Part shown: positions 1-9,434 of the stretch, piece by piece
How positions within the stretch are numbered: position 1 is the first letter of the stretch
Layout of the letters: each line of letters begins with the position of its first letter
DNA from: an uncultured Clostridium sp.
GTDB taxonomy: Bacteria; Bacillota; Clostridia; TANB77; CAG-508
Length of the DNA stretch: 35,127 nucleotides
NCBI GenBank assembly: GCA_946545015.1
Contig: CAMNMV010000011.1
Coordinates: 1 to 35,127, forward strand
Direction of reading: 5' to 3'
Made by a program: the position numbers and the translations under genes
The notes under the pieces: model-generated
Database searches by the model: none
What the model was told of the DNA's origin: nothing
Seen by the model: only the letters and a program-made list of their open reading frames with translations

Positions 1-921
1 AATTATAAAGTTGGAAATAGTGAACATTTTATAATTGAAGCTTGTGAATATGTTGAAAGTTTCCTAAAATTTAGTCCTAAAGCAGAAATTATCTTAAATA
101 TTGATAATGACCATTTAGATTATTTTAAAAACTTAGATAATATTAAAAATGCTTTTATAAAATATGTTAAATTATTACCTGATGATGGTATTTTAATATA
201 TAACAAAGATGATATTAATAGTGCAAATTTAGGAGATTATACAAAAGCAAAATGTGTTACTTATGGTATAACAAATAAAAACGCTGATTTCTTTGCAGTA
301 AACATTGTTTTTGATGATGATGGTTTTGCTGAATTTGATGTATATCATAATGATAAATTTTTTGATAGAATAAAACTTCATGTTCCAGGAATGCATAATG
401 TTTTAAATAGTTTAGCTTGTATTGCATTATGTAATGAATATGGAATTGATAAAGATTGTATAAAATCTGCTTTAAATAAATTTACTGGTGCAAATAGAAG
501 ATTTGAATTTAAAGGTAAAGTTAATGGTGCAAGTATATACGATGATTATGGACATCACCCAACAGAAATTATTGCAACAGCAAAATCATTAATGAACAAA
601 AAATATGATAAATCTTGGGTTGTTTTCCAACCTCATACTTATAGTAGAACTAAAAATTTATTAGAAGATTTTGCTAAAGCTTTACTTAATTTTGATAATA
701 TAATTGTTTTAGATATATATGCAGCAAGAGAAAAAGATACTTATGGAATTAGTTCTAAAGATTTAGTTAATAAAATTGTTTCTTTAGGAAAAGATGCAAA
801 ATATATTCCAGATTTTGATGAATGTGTAAATTATCTAAAATCTAATGTAAAACAAGGAGATATTGTTATGACTCTTGGAGCTGGAACTGTTACAAAAATA
901 GGTCCAATGCTTGCTGAATAA
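1..921 (+). CDS. murC: UDP-N-acetylmuramate--L-alanine ligase, 5'-truncated by window start
   Basis: Frame 1 is open from base 1 (NYKVGNSEHFIIEACEYVESFLKFSPKAEIILNIDNDHLDYF...); Mur ligase motifs NIDNDHLDYF, GMHNVLNSLA, YDDYGHHPTEI, FQPHTYSRT. Confidence 0.95.
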   Translation, partial: NYKVGNSEHFIIEACEYVESFLKFSPKAEIILNIDNDHLDYFKNLDNIKNAFIKYVKLLPDDGILIYNKDDINSANLGDYTKAKCVTYGITNKNADFFAVNIVFDDDGFAEFDVYHNDKFFDRIKLHVPGMHNVLNSLACIALCNEYGIDKDCIKSALNKFTGANRRFEFKGKVNGASIYDDYGHHPTEIIATAKSLMNKKYDKSWVVFQPHTYSRTKNLLEDFAKALLNFDNIIVLDIYAAREKDTYGISSKDLVNKIVSLGKDAKYIPDFDECVNYLKSNVKQGDIVMTLGAGTVTKIGPMLAE

Positions 922-949
922 TTTAAATTAGAAAACAAAAATTAAAACT

Positions 950-994
950 AAAAATAAAAAATCTAAATTTTTTAAATTTAGATTTTTTATTTTT
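950..994. terminator. Bidirectional terminator between convergent murC and dac
   Basis: Perfect 21-bp inverted repeat aaaaataaaaaatctaaattt / aaatttagattttttattttt with 3-nt loop. Confidence 0.8.
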
Positions 995-1011
995 ATCCCT
1001 CTATATTATAT

Positions 1012-2256
1012 TTATCTTCTACTATATCTTTTAGACTTTTTCTTTCTTATTTTTAACACTATACAAACAATTATTAATAATATTCCGCTTCCTATTAATA
1101 TTTCTATAACATAAGTCTTTTTCTCTACATCATTTTCAGCTAATAATTTTGCATTGTATTCTAATCCATCAACTGTATATTTTACAGTTCCTAACTCTTG
1201 TCCTTTTATAATTGGAGCTTCAATTTTATCATTTAACTTAATCTCTGGTTTTATTTCATCTAAATCGATTTTTGTATTATGTAATACTTCAATGTCAGTA
1301 TCAATAATCAAATTTAAATCTTCTGTTTCTTTCGTTGCTTTTTCTACTTTTATATTTTTAATAATATCCTCTTTTTTATGTAATTTACTATATTTATAAT
1401 TATCAAATGTATAATCTATCATTTTCTTTGTTTCGGAAAACTTACTGTCAGAAGTTTTAGCTCCTAAAATAACTGTTATAATATCTAATCCTTCTTTAGT
1501 AGCACTTGTTATTAAACAATTACCAGCTTGTAATGTAGTTCCTGTCTTTATCCCATTTACATCTTCATTATAGTATTTGCTATTAGGATTTACAAAATCA
1601 TTTGTGTTTTTCATAACTCTATCTTTATTTGAATATTTATTAGTAACTGGCAATGTATACTGATATGTAGAAACTATTTTTCTAAATTCTTCATTTTGCA
1701 TAGCATATTTAGAAATCAAATACATATCATATGCTGTAGTATAATGTTCCTCATTATGAATTCCATTAGGATTTACAAAATGTGTGTTTTCACAACCAAT
1801 TTCTTTTGCTTTTTTATTCATTAAATCTGAAAATCCATCTATTGAACCTCCAACATGCTCTGCTAAAACATATGCTGCATCATTAGCTGATTTTAACATA
1901 AGTGCATATAGAAGGTCATTTATTTTCATTTTTTCTCCAACAAACAATGGTGCAACAACATATCCTTCGGGAATATTTGAAACAGCACTTGATGAAACTG
2001 TTGCAGTATCAGTTAATTCACAATTTTCTAATACAATAATTGCTGTTAATATTTTTGTAACTGATGCTGGATAATTTTGTTCTTTAGCATCATTTTCATA
2101 TATTATCTTCCCTGAATTATTTTCTACAACTAATGAAGCTTTTGCATCAATTTCTAATTCATCATCAGCATATACAATTATCTTGTTACTTAAAATAACA
2201 GCTACAAATATAATCATAATAAATATTTTATAAATTCTACTAATTTTTTTATACAT
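1012..2256 (-). CDS. D-alanyl-D-alanine carboxypeptidase (peptidase S11)
   Basis: 414 aa, signal peptide, SxxK (PASVTKILT), SAN (KSANDAAYVL), KTG (GIKTGTT), C-terminal TM segment. Confidence 0.93.
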   Translation of the reverse strand: MYKKISRIYKIFIMIIFVAVILSNKIIVYADDELEIDAKASLVVENNSGKIIYENDAKEQNYPASVTKILTAIIVLENCELTDTATVSSSAVSNIPEGYVVAPLFVGEKMKINDLLYALMLKSANDAAYVLAEHVGGSIDGFSDLMNKKAKEIGCENTHFVNPNGIHNEEHYTTAYDMYLISKYAMQNEEFRKIVSTYQYTLPVTNKYSNKDRVMKNTNDFVNPNSKYYNEDVNGIKTGTTLQAGNCLITSATKEGLDIITVILGAKTSDSKFSETKKMIDYTFDNYKYSKLHKKEDIIKNIKVEKATKETEDLNLIIDTDIEVLHNTKIDLDEIKPEIKLNDKIEAPIIKGQELGTVKYTVDGLEYNAKLLAENDVEKKTYVIEILIGSGILLIIVCIVLKIRKKKSKRYSRR

Positions 2257-2329
2257 TTTACTACCTCTTTAGAAACGTTTATACAAGTATATCAATTATT
2301 AAATATATTATCAATACATAAATTAATTA

Positions 2330-2562
2330 TTATATATTTTCTAAGGTTCCATTTTGGAACCACATTTGATTTAATTCATCTATAGTTAATTGAAAACAAA
2401 AATTTTCAGGAAATCTTTGAAGATTTCTTTTTACCGTTTGATTTATATTTTTTGTTTCATATCTACAACATCACTATCTAATATTACTCGCTTTCCCCTT
2501 AATGTATAAATCACTTTCTTAATATCTTCGATATCTACATCAATCATTACTTTTTCATCCAT
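2330..2562 (-). pseudogene. Degenerate ORF6N-domain (phage antirepressor-like) protein remnant
   Basis: GGAGG RBS then MDEKVMIDVDIEDIKKVIYTLRGKRVILDSDVV..., continuing in another frame as YETKNINQTVKRNLQRFPENFCFQLTIDELNQMWFQNGTLENI; matches the remembered ORF6N pattern IY.IRG..VMLDSDLA.LYGVETK.LNQ.VKRN..RFP.DF.FQLT. Confidence 0.75.
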
Positions 2563-2608
2563 AATATACCTCCTATAATTTAAGATAAAAAACTATATTT
2601 TTGTCTTA

Positions 2609-2622
2609 TAAACTTTTGTTCG
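2609..2622 (-). promoter_or_regulatory. Possible LexA/SOS-box-like site
   Basis: Minus strand CGAACAAAAGTTTA, partial match to the Firmicute SOS box CGAAC-N4-GTTCG, about 47 bp upstream of the ORF6N remnant. Confidence 0.3.
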
Positions 2623-2672
2623 TATTCTACCATCTTAAATATTATTTTTCAACAATTTTATGTAAAAATATT

Positions 2673-2710
2673 AAAAAAGACATCGACATTATTCGCCATC
2701 GATATCTTTT
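2673..2710 (-). terminator. Probable rho-independent terminator of spoIVB
   Basis: Minus strand AAAAGATATCGATGGCGAATAATGTCGATGTCTTTTTT, imperfect stem then T-run. Confidence 0.6.
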
Positions 2711-2719
2711 ATCAAATCT

Positions 2720-3959
2720 TTATTTTATCTCTTTTAATTGTTTAAACATCATATCTCCAAAAACAGCATAACCTTCTTTAGGATTATTTACTAATACATG
2801 TGTAACAGCTCCGATAAATTTTCCGTTTTGTATTATTGGTGATCCACTCATTCCTTGGATTATTCCTCCTGTTTTATTTAATAATTCATCATCTACAACT
2901 TTTATTTTCATACTTTTATTATCATAATTGTTTTCTAAATATATTTTTTGTATTTCTATATCATATTCTTTTGGAGTATTTCCATCTAAACTACATAAAA
3001 TTTTTGCTTTTCCTTCTTTTATTTCTTCTCTTAATGCAATTTCCATTTCTTTAGAATAATCTATGTTTAATGATGATGTATCATTTAATATTCCATATAT
3101 ACCAAATTTGGTATTTTTAGATATATTTCCTATGTTTTTCTGATTCTCAATAGTTCCTTGGATTTTTCCAGGTTTTCCCTCTTCTCCTTTTGCAATATTT
3201 AAAATCTTTGTTGTAACAAATTCTCCTGATTGTATATTTATTAATTCTTCAGTATCAATATCTGTTATTCCATGTCCTAATGCCCCAAATGATTTTGTTT
3301 GTGGATCATAAAAAGTAACTGTTCCAACTCCGTGCCGCACTATCTCTAACCCATAATCCTAATTTATATTCATTATCATTTGTTTGAACAGGAGTTATGC
3401 TACATACTGATGTTTCATCATCATGAATATACTTAATTGATAAATCTTTTCCATTAGATTTATTAACTGTAGATATTAAATCATCTGTAGAAAATATTTT
3501 ATTATTATCTATTTCTATTATTGTATCTCCTTCTTCTATTCCACTATTTTCATAAGGTCTATGTTTCTTATTGTCTGTTCCCTCTATTTCAGACATACCT
3601 ACAACTAGTATTCCACTTGTGTACAGTTTTACCCCTGCAATATTACCTACGGGAATTACTTTAGTCCTTGGAAGCACATTAACTTCCATATTTTTAACAA
3701 AAATATTATCAAATAAACTTACTTCCATAGTAGTTTTTCCAACATCATCTATTTTCTTACTACTACTTGATGATGTTTCTAACGCTTTATCTTTTGGACA
3801 AATATTAAACCCCAACATATTATTCACTTTTACAGTTTCTCCTTCAAAAATAATAATACTATCAGGTATTTTTTCTATGGCTAATGTGTATGAATATATT
3901 AACATTAAAAATGCTATTAGAAATATTCTTAAAACTTTTCTTGAAATTTTTCTTTTCAT
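2720..3959 (-). CDS. spoIVB: SpoIVB serine peptidase, interrupted by one extra base at 3332 within an in-frame CGG (3330..3332); full product needs a +1 shift
   Basis: N-part ORF 3306..3959 (PDZ: NSGIEEGDTIIEIDNNKI) ends ...LGLWVRDSAA-RSWNSYFL*; C-part ORF 2720..3340 continues GVGTVTFYDPQTKSFGALGHGITD...GMSGSPIIQNGKFIGAVTHV. Removing one C gives DSAAGVGTVTFYDP and an uninterrupted 412-aa protein. Confidence 0.92.
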
Positions 3960-4054
3960 AAACGTTTTCTCCCTTTATTTCTAATAGTATTCACACTCTT
4001 TTTATTTTGTATTCATCAATTACTTTATAAAATTAATTAATATAAATAAAATAG

Positions 4055-4090
4055 ACACAAAAAAAGTACAAATCAAATTAAATTTGTACC
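4055..4090 (-). terminator. Rho-independent terminator at the end of the Tad-like operon
   Basis: gtacaaat (4066-4073) / atttgtac (4082-4089), followed on the minus strand by a T7 tract. Confidence 0.8.
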
Positions 4091-4133
4091 TTTTTCTTGA
4101 AATTTATAATAATTTATATTTTATATTCAATGT

Positions 4134-5774
4134 TTACTCATAATCTCTTTCTAATTCCACTTCTGCAATTTTATGAACATTATAAGTACTAAATCTTTCT
4201 CGTCCTAAAGCTGTAAAATATGCAGAGGCAATTTCTGATTTAGAATTTCCAGGTGATGTTGTTTTTGTAAAATATTCATAAATACTATCTACATCTGCTG
4301 TTATATTTGAAGATGTAACAACACTTCCATAGTCTGCTAAATAAAATTTAGGATAATAATAATCTCCTTGTACTGATTCACTACTATCATCATAGAAATA
4401 TTTTCTCTCTAAATCTATGTTATATACTCCTGTATAACCTAAACCATCTATATCGTTATCTAGTGGACTATAATATGTTCCCATACTATTGCCACCATTA
4501 TCACCTGTAGCCAAATATATTGATGTTTCTGCTACTACTTCTGCATTTTTATTATTTGGCATAACAACACATCCGTTATATGTCTTAAATCCACCAATTG
4601 GCATTCCTTGCATAAAACTTATTACTGATATATTATTATAAATCTTAGCCCATTCATCTTCTTTTAATTTTGGCATTTGGAAATTATTTGAATTTGCACT
4701 GCCATTAAAGAAATTATTATAATTAGCTATAGCAATTGATAAATTCTTTTCTATTGTATATCTAATTACAGCTGCTCTATGTACATTAAAACTTGAGTCA
4801 GGTGCTTCTATATTATTACTACTAAAATTAAATATCGTTCCCATGTTACTATCTGAAAAGACATCAGGATTATTTTTTGCATCTATACAATGGTCTCTTA
4901 CAGTAAGATTTCCTAATCCATACCTCCTTTGAACTCTATCAGTAAATAATTTTGCTTGATAATAATAATTGAAAGCAGAATTATCCTCACCAGTTTTAAA
5001 TCTTTGAGGTGTATATCTTTTAGCTCCATTTTGCATATAAAACCATCTGTCTTTGCTATCATCATAATAATATTTTCTTCCATTTATCTTATGATATTCA
5101 TATAAAGTATCACCAACATATTCTTTAAGTGTTTCAGGTCCAATTGGGAAACCATGATATGTTAAAGTATGGGCAGATACATTTATATCTTCTACTCCAC
5201 TTACTAAATATCCAGAATCATTAACTGGATTTCCATCTATCATACCTTGAATTGTTATATAATTATCAAGAGTATATGTTATAACAAAATCATCGTTGGG
5301 TCCTCGTTTATATCTACTACTATAATAAATAAAAGGTTTTACACCAGAAATAATATCATTTTTTCCATAAGTAATCTTAGTGGCATCTGCTGGATAATCA
5401 ATGTCCAAAGTATTAGTATATTTTGAATATATATAATATCCATCATACATTGTAAAAACTAAAGCTGGCACATAGTTTTGTAATTCCCCCTGAGTATATC
5501 CATGCATATTAAAATTAGATGCCAAAGAAGTTAAAAACGCATTTGCAGACGCCTTAACAAGCCTTATTCTTGAATTGGCTAAATCAGATGTATCTTCATT
5601 AAAAGTGTTTAACTGAAATGATTTTACGGCATCATATGTAGCAGCATATAACTTAGTATCATACATACTTTGTACTCTTAATGCTTCAACTTGCTCAGTT
5701 GTATATGAACTTAAAATTACTGAAATTGGTAATATAATTATAACAAATATTACCGCTAATTTATCTAGACTCAT
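4134..5774 (-). CDS. Large exported/anchored protein of the Tad-like operon (possible pseudopilin or tip-like subunit)
   Basis: 546 aa, single N-terminal hydrophobic segment (MSLDKLAVIFVIIILPISVILSSYTTEQVEALR), Tyr/Asn/Asp-rich ectodomain; last gene of the operon. Confidence 0.6.
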   Translation of the reverse strand: MSLDKLAVIFVIIILPISVILSSYTTEQVEALRVQSMYDTKLYAATYDAVKSFQLNTFNEDTSDLANSRIRLVKASANAFLTSLASNFNMHGYTQGELQNYVPALVFTMYDGYYIYSKYTNTLDIDYPADATKITYGKNDIISGVKPFIYYSSRYKRGPNDDFVITYTLDNYITIQGMIDGNPVNDSGYLVSGVEDINVSAHTLTYHGFPIGPETLKEYVGDTLYEYHKINGRKYYYDDSKDRWFYMQNGAKRYTPQRFKTGEDNSAFNYYYQAKLFTDRVQRRYGLGNLTVRDHCIDAKNNPDVFSDSNMGTIFNFSSNNIEAPDSSFNVHRAAVIRYTIEKNLSIAIANYNNFFNGSANSNNFQMPKLKEDEWAKIYNNISVISFMQGMPIGGFKTYNGCVVMPNNKNAEVVAETSIYLATGDNGGNSMGTYYSPLDNDIDGLGYTGVYNIDLERKYFYDDSSESVQGDYYYPKFYLADYGSVVTSSNITADVDSIYEYFTKTTSPGNSKSEIASAYFTALGRERFSTYNVHKIAEVELERDYE

Positions 5775-5801
5775 AATTCTCTTTCCTTTGTATGTATACT
5801 T

Positions 5802-5834
5802 AAATAGCTTGTAACTTTACATTACAAGCTATTT
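5802..5834. other. Intra-operon stem-loop
   Basis: aaatagcttgtaa / ttacaagctattt, 13-bp perfect stem, 7-nt loop, no T-run in the minus direction. Confidence 0.7.
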
Positions 5835-5845
5835 ATTTTTACATT

Positions 5846-6349
5846 TTATTTTCCATTTGTTGTTACTGTTTGTGTACTTGAAGCTGTAATAGTAGCACTA
5901 TCATTCATTGTTCCAGATAATTGTGCAGACATAGTTTTATTATTATTTGAAACTTTGACTGTTACAATATCTCCTTCTTTCAAAGTAACCTTTTTGTTAT
6001 TTTTTAATTGGTTCATGATTTGTGAAGTATACTCAGAATAATAAGTATTTTCACCTATAGTTTTACTATTTACTTGAATTGTCTTCTTTCCAACATTTTC
6101 ATCCAATATTTGGAATTCAATTTCTACATCATAAGTATTTGGATTTGAAATCTTTTGTACAAATTTGTCATAATCATCTAAAGTAAGTTTACCTGTATTT
6201 GCTATATTTAATGTAAACTCGTCTGTAGATGTTTGAAGTGTTACTTGTGCAGTATCATCAGCTCTATCTGCTGTTGTCATTAATGGAAACACAAACATCA
6301 AAACTGCTGCTAATGCTATTGCTATAACTGTAATTAAAGTATCACTCAT
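5846..6349 (-). CDS. Small membrane-anchored protein of the Tad-like operon
   Basis: 167 aa, N-terminal TM MSDTLITVIAIALAAVLMFVFPLMTTADRADD, polar ectodomain; same orientation, close spacing. Confidence 0.6.
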   Translation of the reverse strand: MSDTLITVIAIALAAVLMFVFPLMTTADRADDTAQVTLQTSTDEFTLNIANTGKLTLDDYDKFVQKISNPNTYDVEIEFQILDENVGKKTIQVNSKTIGENTYYSEYTSQIMNQLKNNKKVTLKEGDIVTVKVSNNNKTMSAQLSGTMNDSATITASSTQTVTTNGK

Positions 6350-6369
6350 AATATTACCTCCCTTTTATT

Positions 6370-6400
6370 AAAATACTTATAATGTAATATTAAGTATTTT
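6370..6400. other. Intra-operon stem-loop
   Basis: aaaatactta (6370-6379) / taagtatttt (6391-6400) in the gap between two pilin-like genes. Confidence 0.6.
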
Positions 6401-6421
6401 TAATTTTTATATTATAACTTA

Positions 6422-7075
6422 TTATGTTTTATAAGTATATGTTATAACCCTTTTTTCAACTTTGTTGGCGTCTGGTACATCTTTTTTTCCCTCATATTCT
6501 TCTTGATAATAAACGCCAAGTTCTTCATAAAATTCGCTATTTAATTTATCAATAATTCCTTCAGGATAGAAATCTAATCTTTGACTTCTAAGTTGTCTAT
6601 CACACCACTCTATATCTAGAGCATTATCTCCATATAATATTTTTCGTATAAAATATTCTCTTAATGTATCTCTTAGTTCGTCATCTGACTCTGGATCCGG
6701 AATTAAAGAATCATTTATATTTGCTGTCGCAAAATCTATATAATAAATTTCATCATAATTTCCCGTTTCAACATTATATTTTTTATATATTGGAAAAGGA
6801 AATTTCATTCTAAAGTTTTCTTTAAAAACTCTATACATTGTAGGTACTATTGTTTCACGACTTACCGTACGTCGTGTTATCAAATGCCCTGAATCATCAC
6901 TTACATCATCAGTTTTTATATAATCAGTTATAGCTTCAGATTGTCTATCACTATATGTCATAATAGTATCCATAGCACCACGTGCCTGAGTAAAGGCATT
7001 AATACATATAGATAATGCAACTACAAATATTAATACCCATCCTGCCATTTTTAAGGCATCTGCTGCATTCTCCAT
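6422..7075 (-). CDS. Pilin-like protein of the MENA family
   Basis: MENAADALKMAGWVLIFVVALSICINAF N-terminus shared with three neighbouring genes. Confidence 0.65.
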   Translation of the reverse strand: MENAADALKMAGWVLIFVVALSICINAFTQARGAMDTIMTYSDRQSEAITDYIKTDDVSDDSGHLITRRTVSRETIVPTMYRVFKENFRMKFPFPIYKKYNVETGNYDEIYYIDFATANINDSLIPDPESDDELRDTLREYFIRKILYGDNALDIEWCDRQLRSQRLDFYPEGIIDKLNSEFYEELGVYYQEEYEGKKDVPDANKVEKRVITYTYKT

Positions 7076-7106
7076 AGTATATCCTCACTTTCTTGCATTT
7101 TAATTA

Positions 7107-7517
7107 TTAATTAAAAGTACCTTCAACATTCAATGATGTTATATATCCAGTAGTTGCATCATAATTAGCAGTAACAGTATATTTTCCAGCTGGCTTTACA
7201 TCATTAGCAGTAAGTGCTTCTGAAGTTCCAGGAGCCCCTTTATATACATTGACTGCATGTCCACTTCCGTTGCTATTTTCAGCTGCAGTAGTAGATCTTG
7301 CAGCATTTATTAATGCTCTTACATTTGTCCCAGTTTGTGAACCTTCATATTTTGTAAACTTTGAATTAAAACTTTCAATTTCTCTTGAATCTAATGCTGT
7401 TTGTCCAGCTCCTGTTGTTGAATCTCCTTGTTGTAATATTACAACTCCTAATGTAATTAAAACTATTGCTATTAATATAGCTCCTGCTATGATTAACGCT
7501 TTTGACGCATTTTCCAT
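7107..7517 (-). CDS. Pilin-like protein of the MENA family
   Basis: MENASKALIIAGAILIAIVLITLGVVILQQG...IESFNSKFTKYEGSQTGTNVRALINAAR. Confidence 0.7.
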   Translation of the reverse strand: MENASKALIIAGAILIAIVLITLGVVILQQGDSTTGAGQTALDSREIESFNSKFTKYEGSQTGTNVRALINAARSTTAAENSNGSGHAVNVYKGAPGTSEALTANDVKPAGKYTVTANYDATTGYITSLNVEGTFN

Positions 7518-7594
7518 AATTAATTCCTCCTAATATTTTACTTTTGTTTTTTATATTATTTTATCAACTGTATTGATAAACATTAAGAACTTTT

Positions 7595-8026
7595 TTAAAA
7601 TTCTGTAATTTGTTCAAATAACATATATTTGACTTTACCATTTTCATTATGGTAATCTATTTTGTTGCATATAAATTTTATCTGTCCATAATATGAAGTA
7701 AAATTACTAATTTGATTTTTTGATATTTCTTCCATCTTATATGTTTTATCATTATCAATAAATTTTATATCTATTTTTATTGAGTTTTGATCTTCGATAT
7801 AATAACCTTTTAAGTCCATATTTACACTATTTTTGGTATTATTATCGATTGCTTTATTTATCACAGTAGCTACATCTAGGCCATTTACTTCCTTATTTAG
7901 GTAACTTTCATATATTTGATTATTTTGCTTTAATTTTTCTTCTTTTTTTTGATTATCAATAATCATATATGTTAGTGCTACTACAATAATTACTATAATA
8001 AGAAAAAATATTGCTAATTTCCTCAT
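7595..8026 (-). CDS. Divergent small membrane-anchored protein, distant MENA-family-like ectodomain
   Basis: MRKLAIFFLIIVIIVVALTYMII TM; YESYLNKEVNGLDVATVINKAIDNN and C-terminal GKVKYMLFEQITEF resemble neighbours. Confidence 0.5.
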   Translation of the reverse strand: MRKLAIFFLIIVIIVVALTYMIIDNQKKEEKLKQNNQIYESYLNKEVNGLDVATVINKAIDNNTKNSVNMDLKGYYIEDQNSIKIDIKFIDNDKTYKMEEISKNQISNFTSYYGQIKFICNKIDYHNENGKVKYMLFEQITEF

Positions 8027-8090
8027 ATTCCCCTCTTTTTCAATTATAACATCAGTTTATTTATTTTTCAAGAGTTTAAAAGAATTTTAC

Positions 8091-8540
8091 TTATTCAAAT
8101 TCAATATAATTGACTCTTCCTGTTAGTGAGCTTCTTTTAATCGTTTTAACTTTGTATATATTTAATTTAAATTCACCAGCACTAGTTGTTGAATAACTAT
8201 TCCAGTCAGACGTTACATCATCAATAGTTAAATTATTATTAATTTTACCAGGTCCTCCTACTGTAATATAATAATTAGTATCTGATAAAGTTAACTCATT
8301 TTTATCATTGAATTCATTTGCCATATTTACTACTGTTAAAACATCATAAATTGTACATTCTTTGGATTGATATGAAATAAATCTATTATTAAATTGTTCC
8401 AATTCATTACTATCCATCCTGTCTTGTATAACTTGTGATGTTCCACCAAAAGAGGCGTATAAATATGCTGCTAATGTTAATATTAAAATTCCAATTAGAA
8501 CTCCACCAGCCATTAATAAGGCTTTTGCTGCATTTTCCAT
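8091..8540 (-). CDS. Pilin-like protein of the MENA family
   Basis: MENAAKALLMAGGVLIGILILTLAAYLYASF...LEQFNNRFISYQSKECTIYDVLTVVNMAN...GRVNYIEFE. Confidence 0.7.
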   Translation of the reverse strand: MENAAKALLMAGGVLIGILILTLAAYLYASFGGTSQVIQDRMDSNELEQFNNRFISYQSKECTIYDVLTVVNMANEFNDKNELTLSDTNYYITVGGPGKINNNLTIDDVTSDWNSYSTTSAGEFKLNIYKVKTIKRSSLTGRVNYIEFE

Positions 8541-8556
8541 ATTTTTTCACCTCTGC

Positions 8557-9405
8557 TTAACTAATATCTCCTGTAAATTTAAATACCATCTTTATAACTC
8601 TTCCATTACTATCTGTTTCAAAATCTGTACATTCAAATCTTGCTCTTTTAAACTGTTGAAATTCGTAATATTTATATACATTTTCTCTTAAGTCAATATT
8701 TTTAGATTTTATTCTTAACTGTGACTCTCCCTTCAAAACTTTTTTTGAAGTATTTCTATTTGAATTAGTATCATACTTTAATAATACTTGACCATATATA
8801 AGATTGAAATTATCTACAGCTTTTTGAAGTTTTGCATCATCGTCATAATCATCTGTATTAGTATAAAATATTTTTGTTATTCCTGTTGCCATTTGATCAT
8901 ACATTTCTTCTGTTATTAATGGATATGTACCACAAAATCCTTTAACACTTTCATAGATATCTTTTAAACTATTAATAGTAGCAGATGCAACATATTTTTG
9001 TGTACTTTTCGTAAATAGCATATTTCCTTTTGAAAAATCAGCAGCAAGAATATTTTGATTTAATTCTTGACCATTTTTACTTTTTCCACTGTTTAAATCA
9101 ATTTCTAAAGTTATAGGAGCATATCCTACATCATAACCTTCATTACCAGATGTTTCACTAGTTCTCATTTCATTATGATCAATTACTTTGTTTCCTAATG
9201 TTATTAATTCATTTCCTCTAACATCTTGTCTATTATATGGTATATATTCATTATTAAACTGTGCTACTGCATCTGCTTGCGACATAGTAGTATTTGCTTG
9301 TTGATAGTTGGTTAAGTTATTAATTACTAACATAAGCATACTGATGATTATTATTGAAATTAATACTCCACCAGCCATAACTAATGCTTTTGATGCGTTT
9401 TCCAT
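8557..9405 (-). CDS. Pilin-like protein of the MENA family
   Basis: MENASKALVMAGGVLISIIIISMLMLVINNL...VAQFNNEYIPYNRQDVRGNELITLGNKV...GRVIKMVFKFTGDIS. Confidence 0.7.
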   Translation of the reverse strand: MENASKALVMAGGVLISIIIISMLMLVINNLTNYQQANTTMSQADAVAQFNNEYIPYNRQDVRGNELITLGNKVIDHNEMRTSETSGNEGYDVGYAPITLEIDLNSGKSKNGQELNQNILAADFSKGNMLFTKSTQKYVASATINSLKDIYESVKGFCGTYPLITEEMYDQMATGITKIFYTNTDDYDDDAKLQKAVDNFNLIYGQVLLKYDTNSNRNTSKKVLKGESQLRIKSKNIDLRENVYKYYEFQQFKRARFECTDFETDSNGRVIKMVFKFTGDIS

Positions 9406-9434
9406 AATAGCTTAACCTCCTATCTCTTTATATA

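Noticed and set aside
2330-2562. ORF6N remnant as a third CGG-type programmed frameshift
   Set aside because: Its frame change occurs near DVVD/YETK with apparent loss of several residues; the only CGG in that stretch lies just after the frame-0 stop and is not the junction.
3330-3332. CGG reassigned to Trp or Gln as in some Firmicutes
   Set aside because: A sense reassignment would not restore the frame; both sites need removal of one base to recover conserved sequence.
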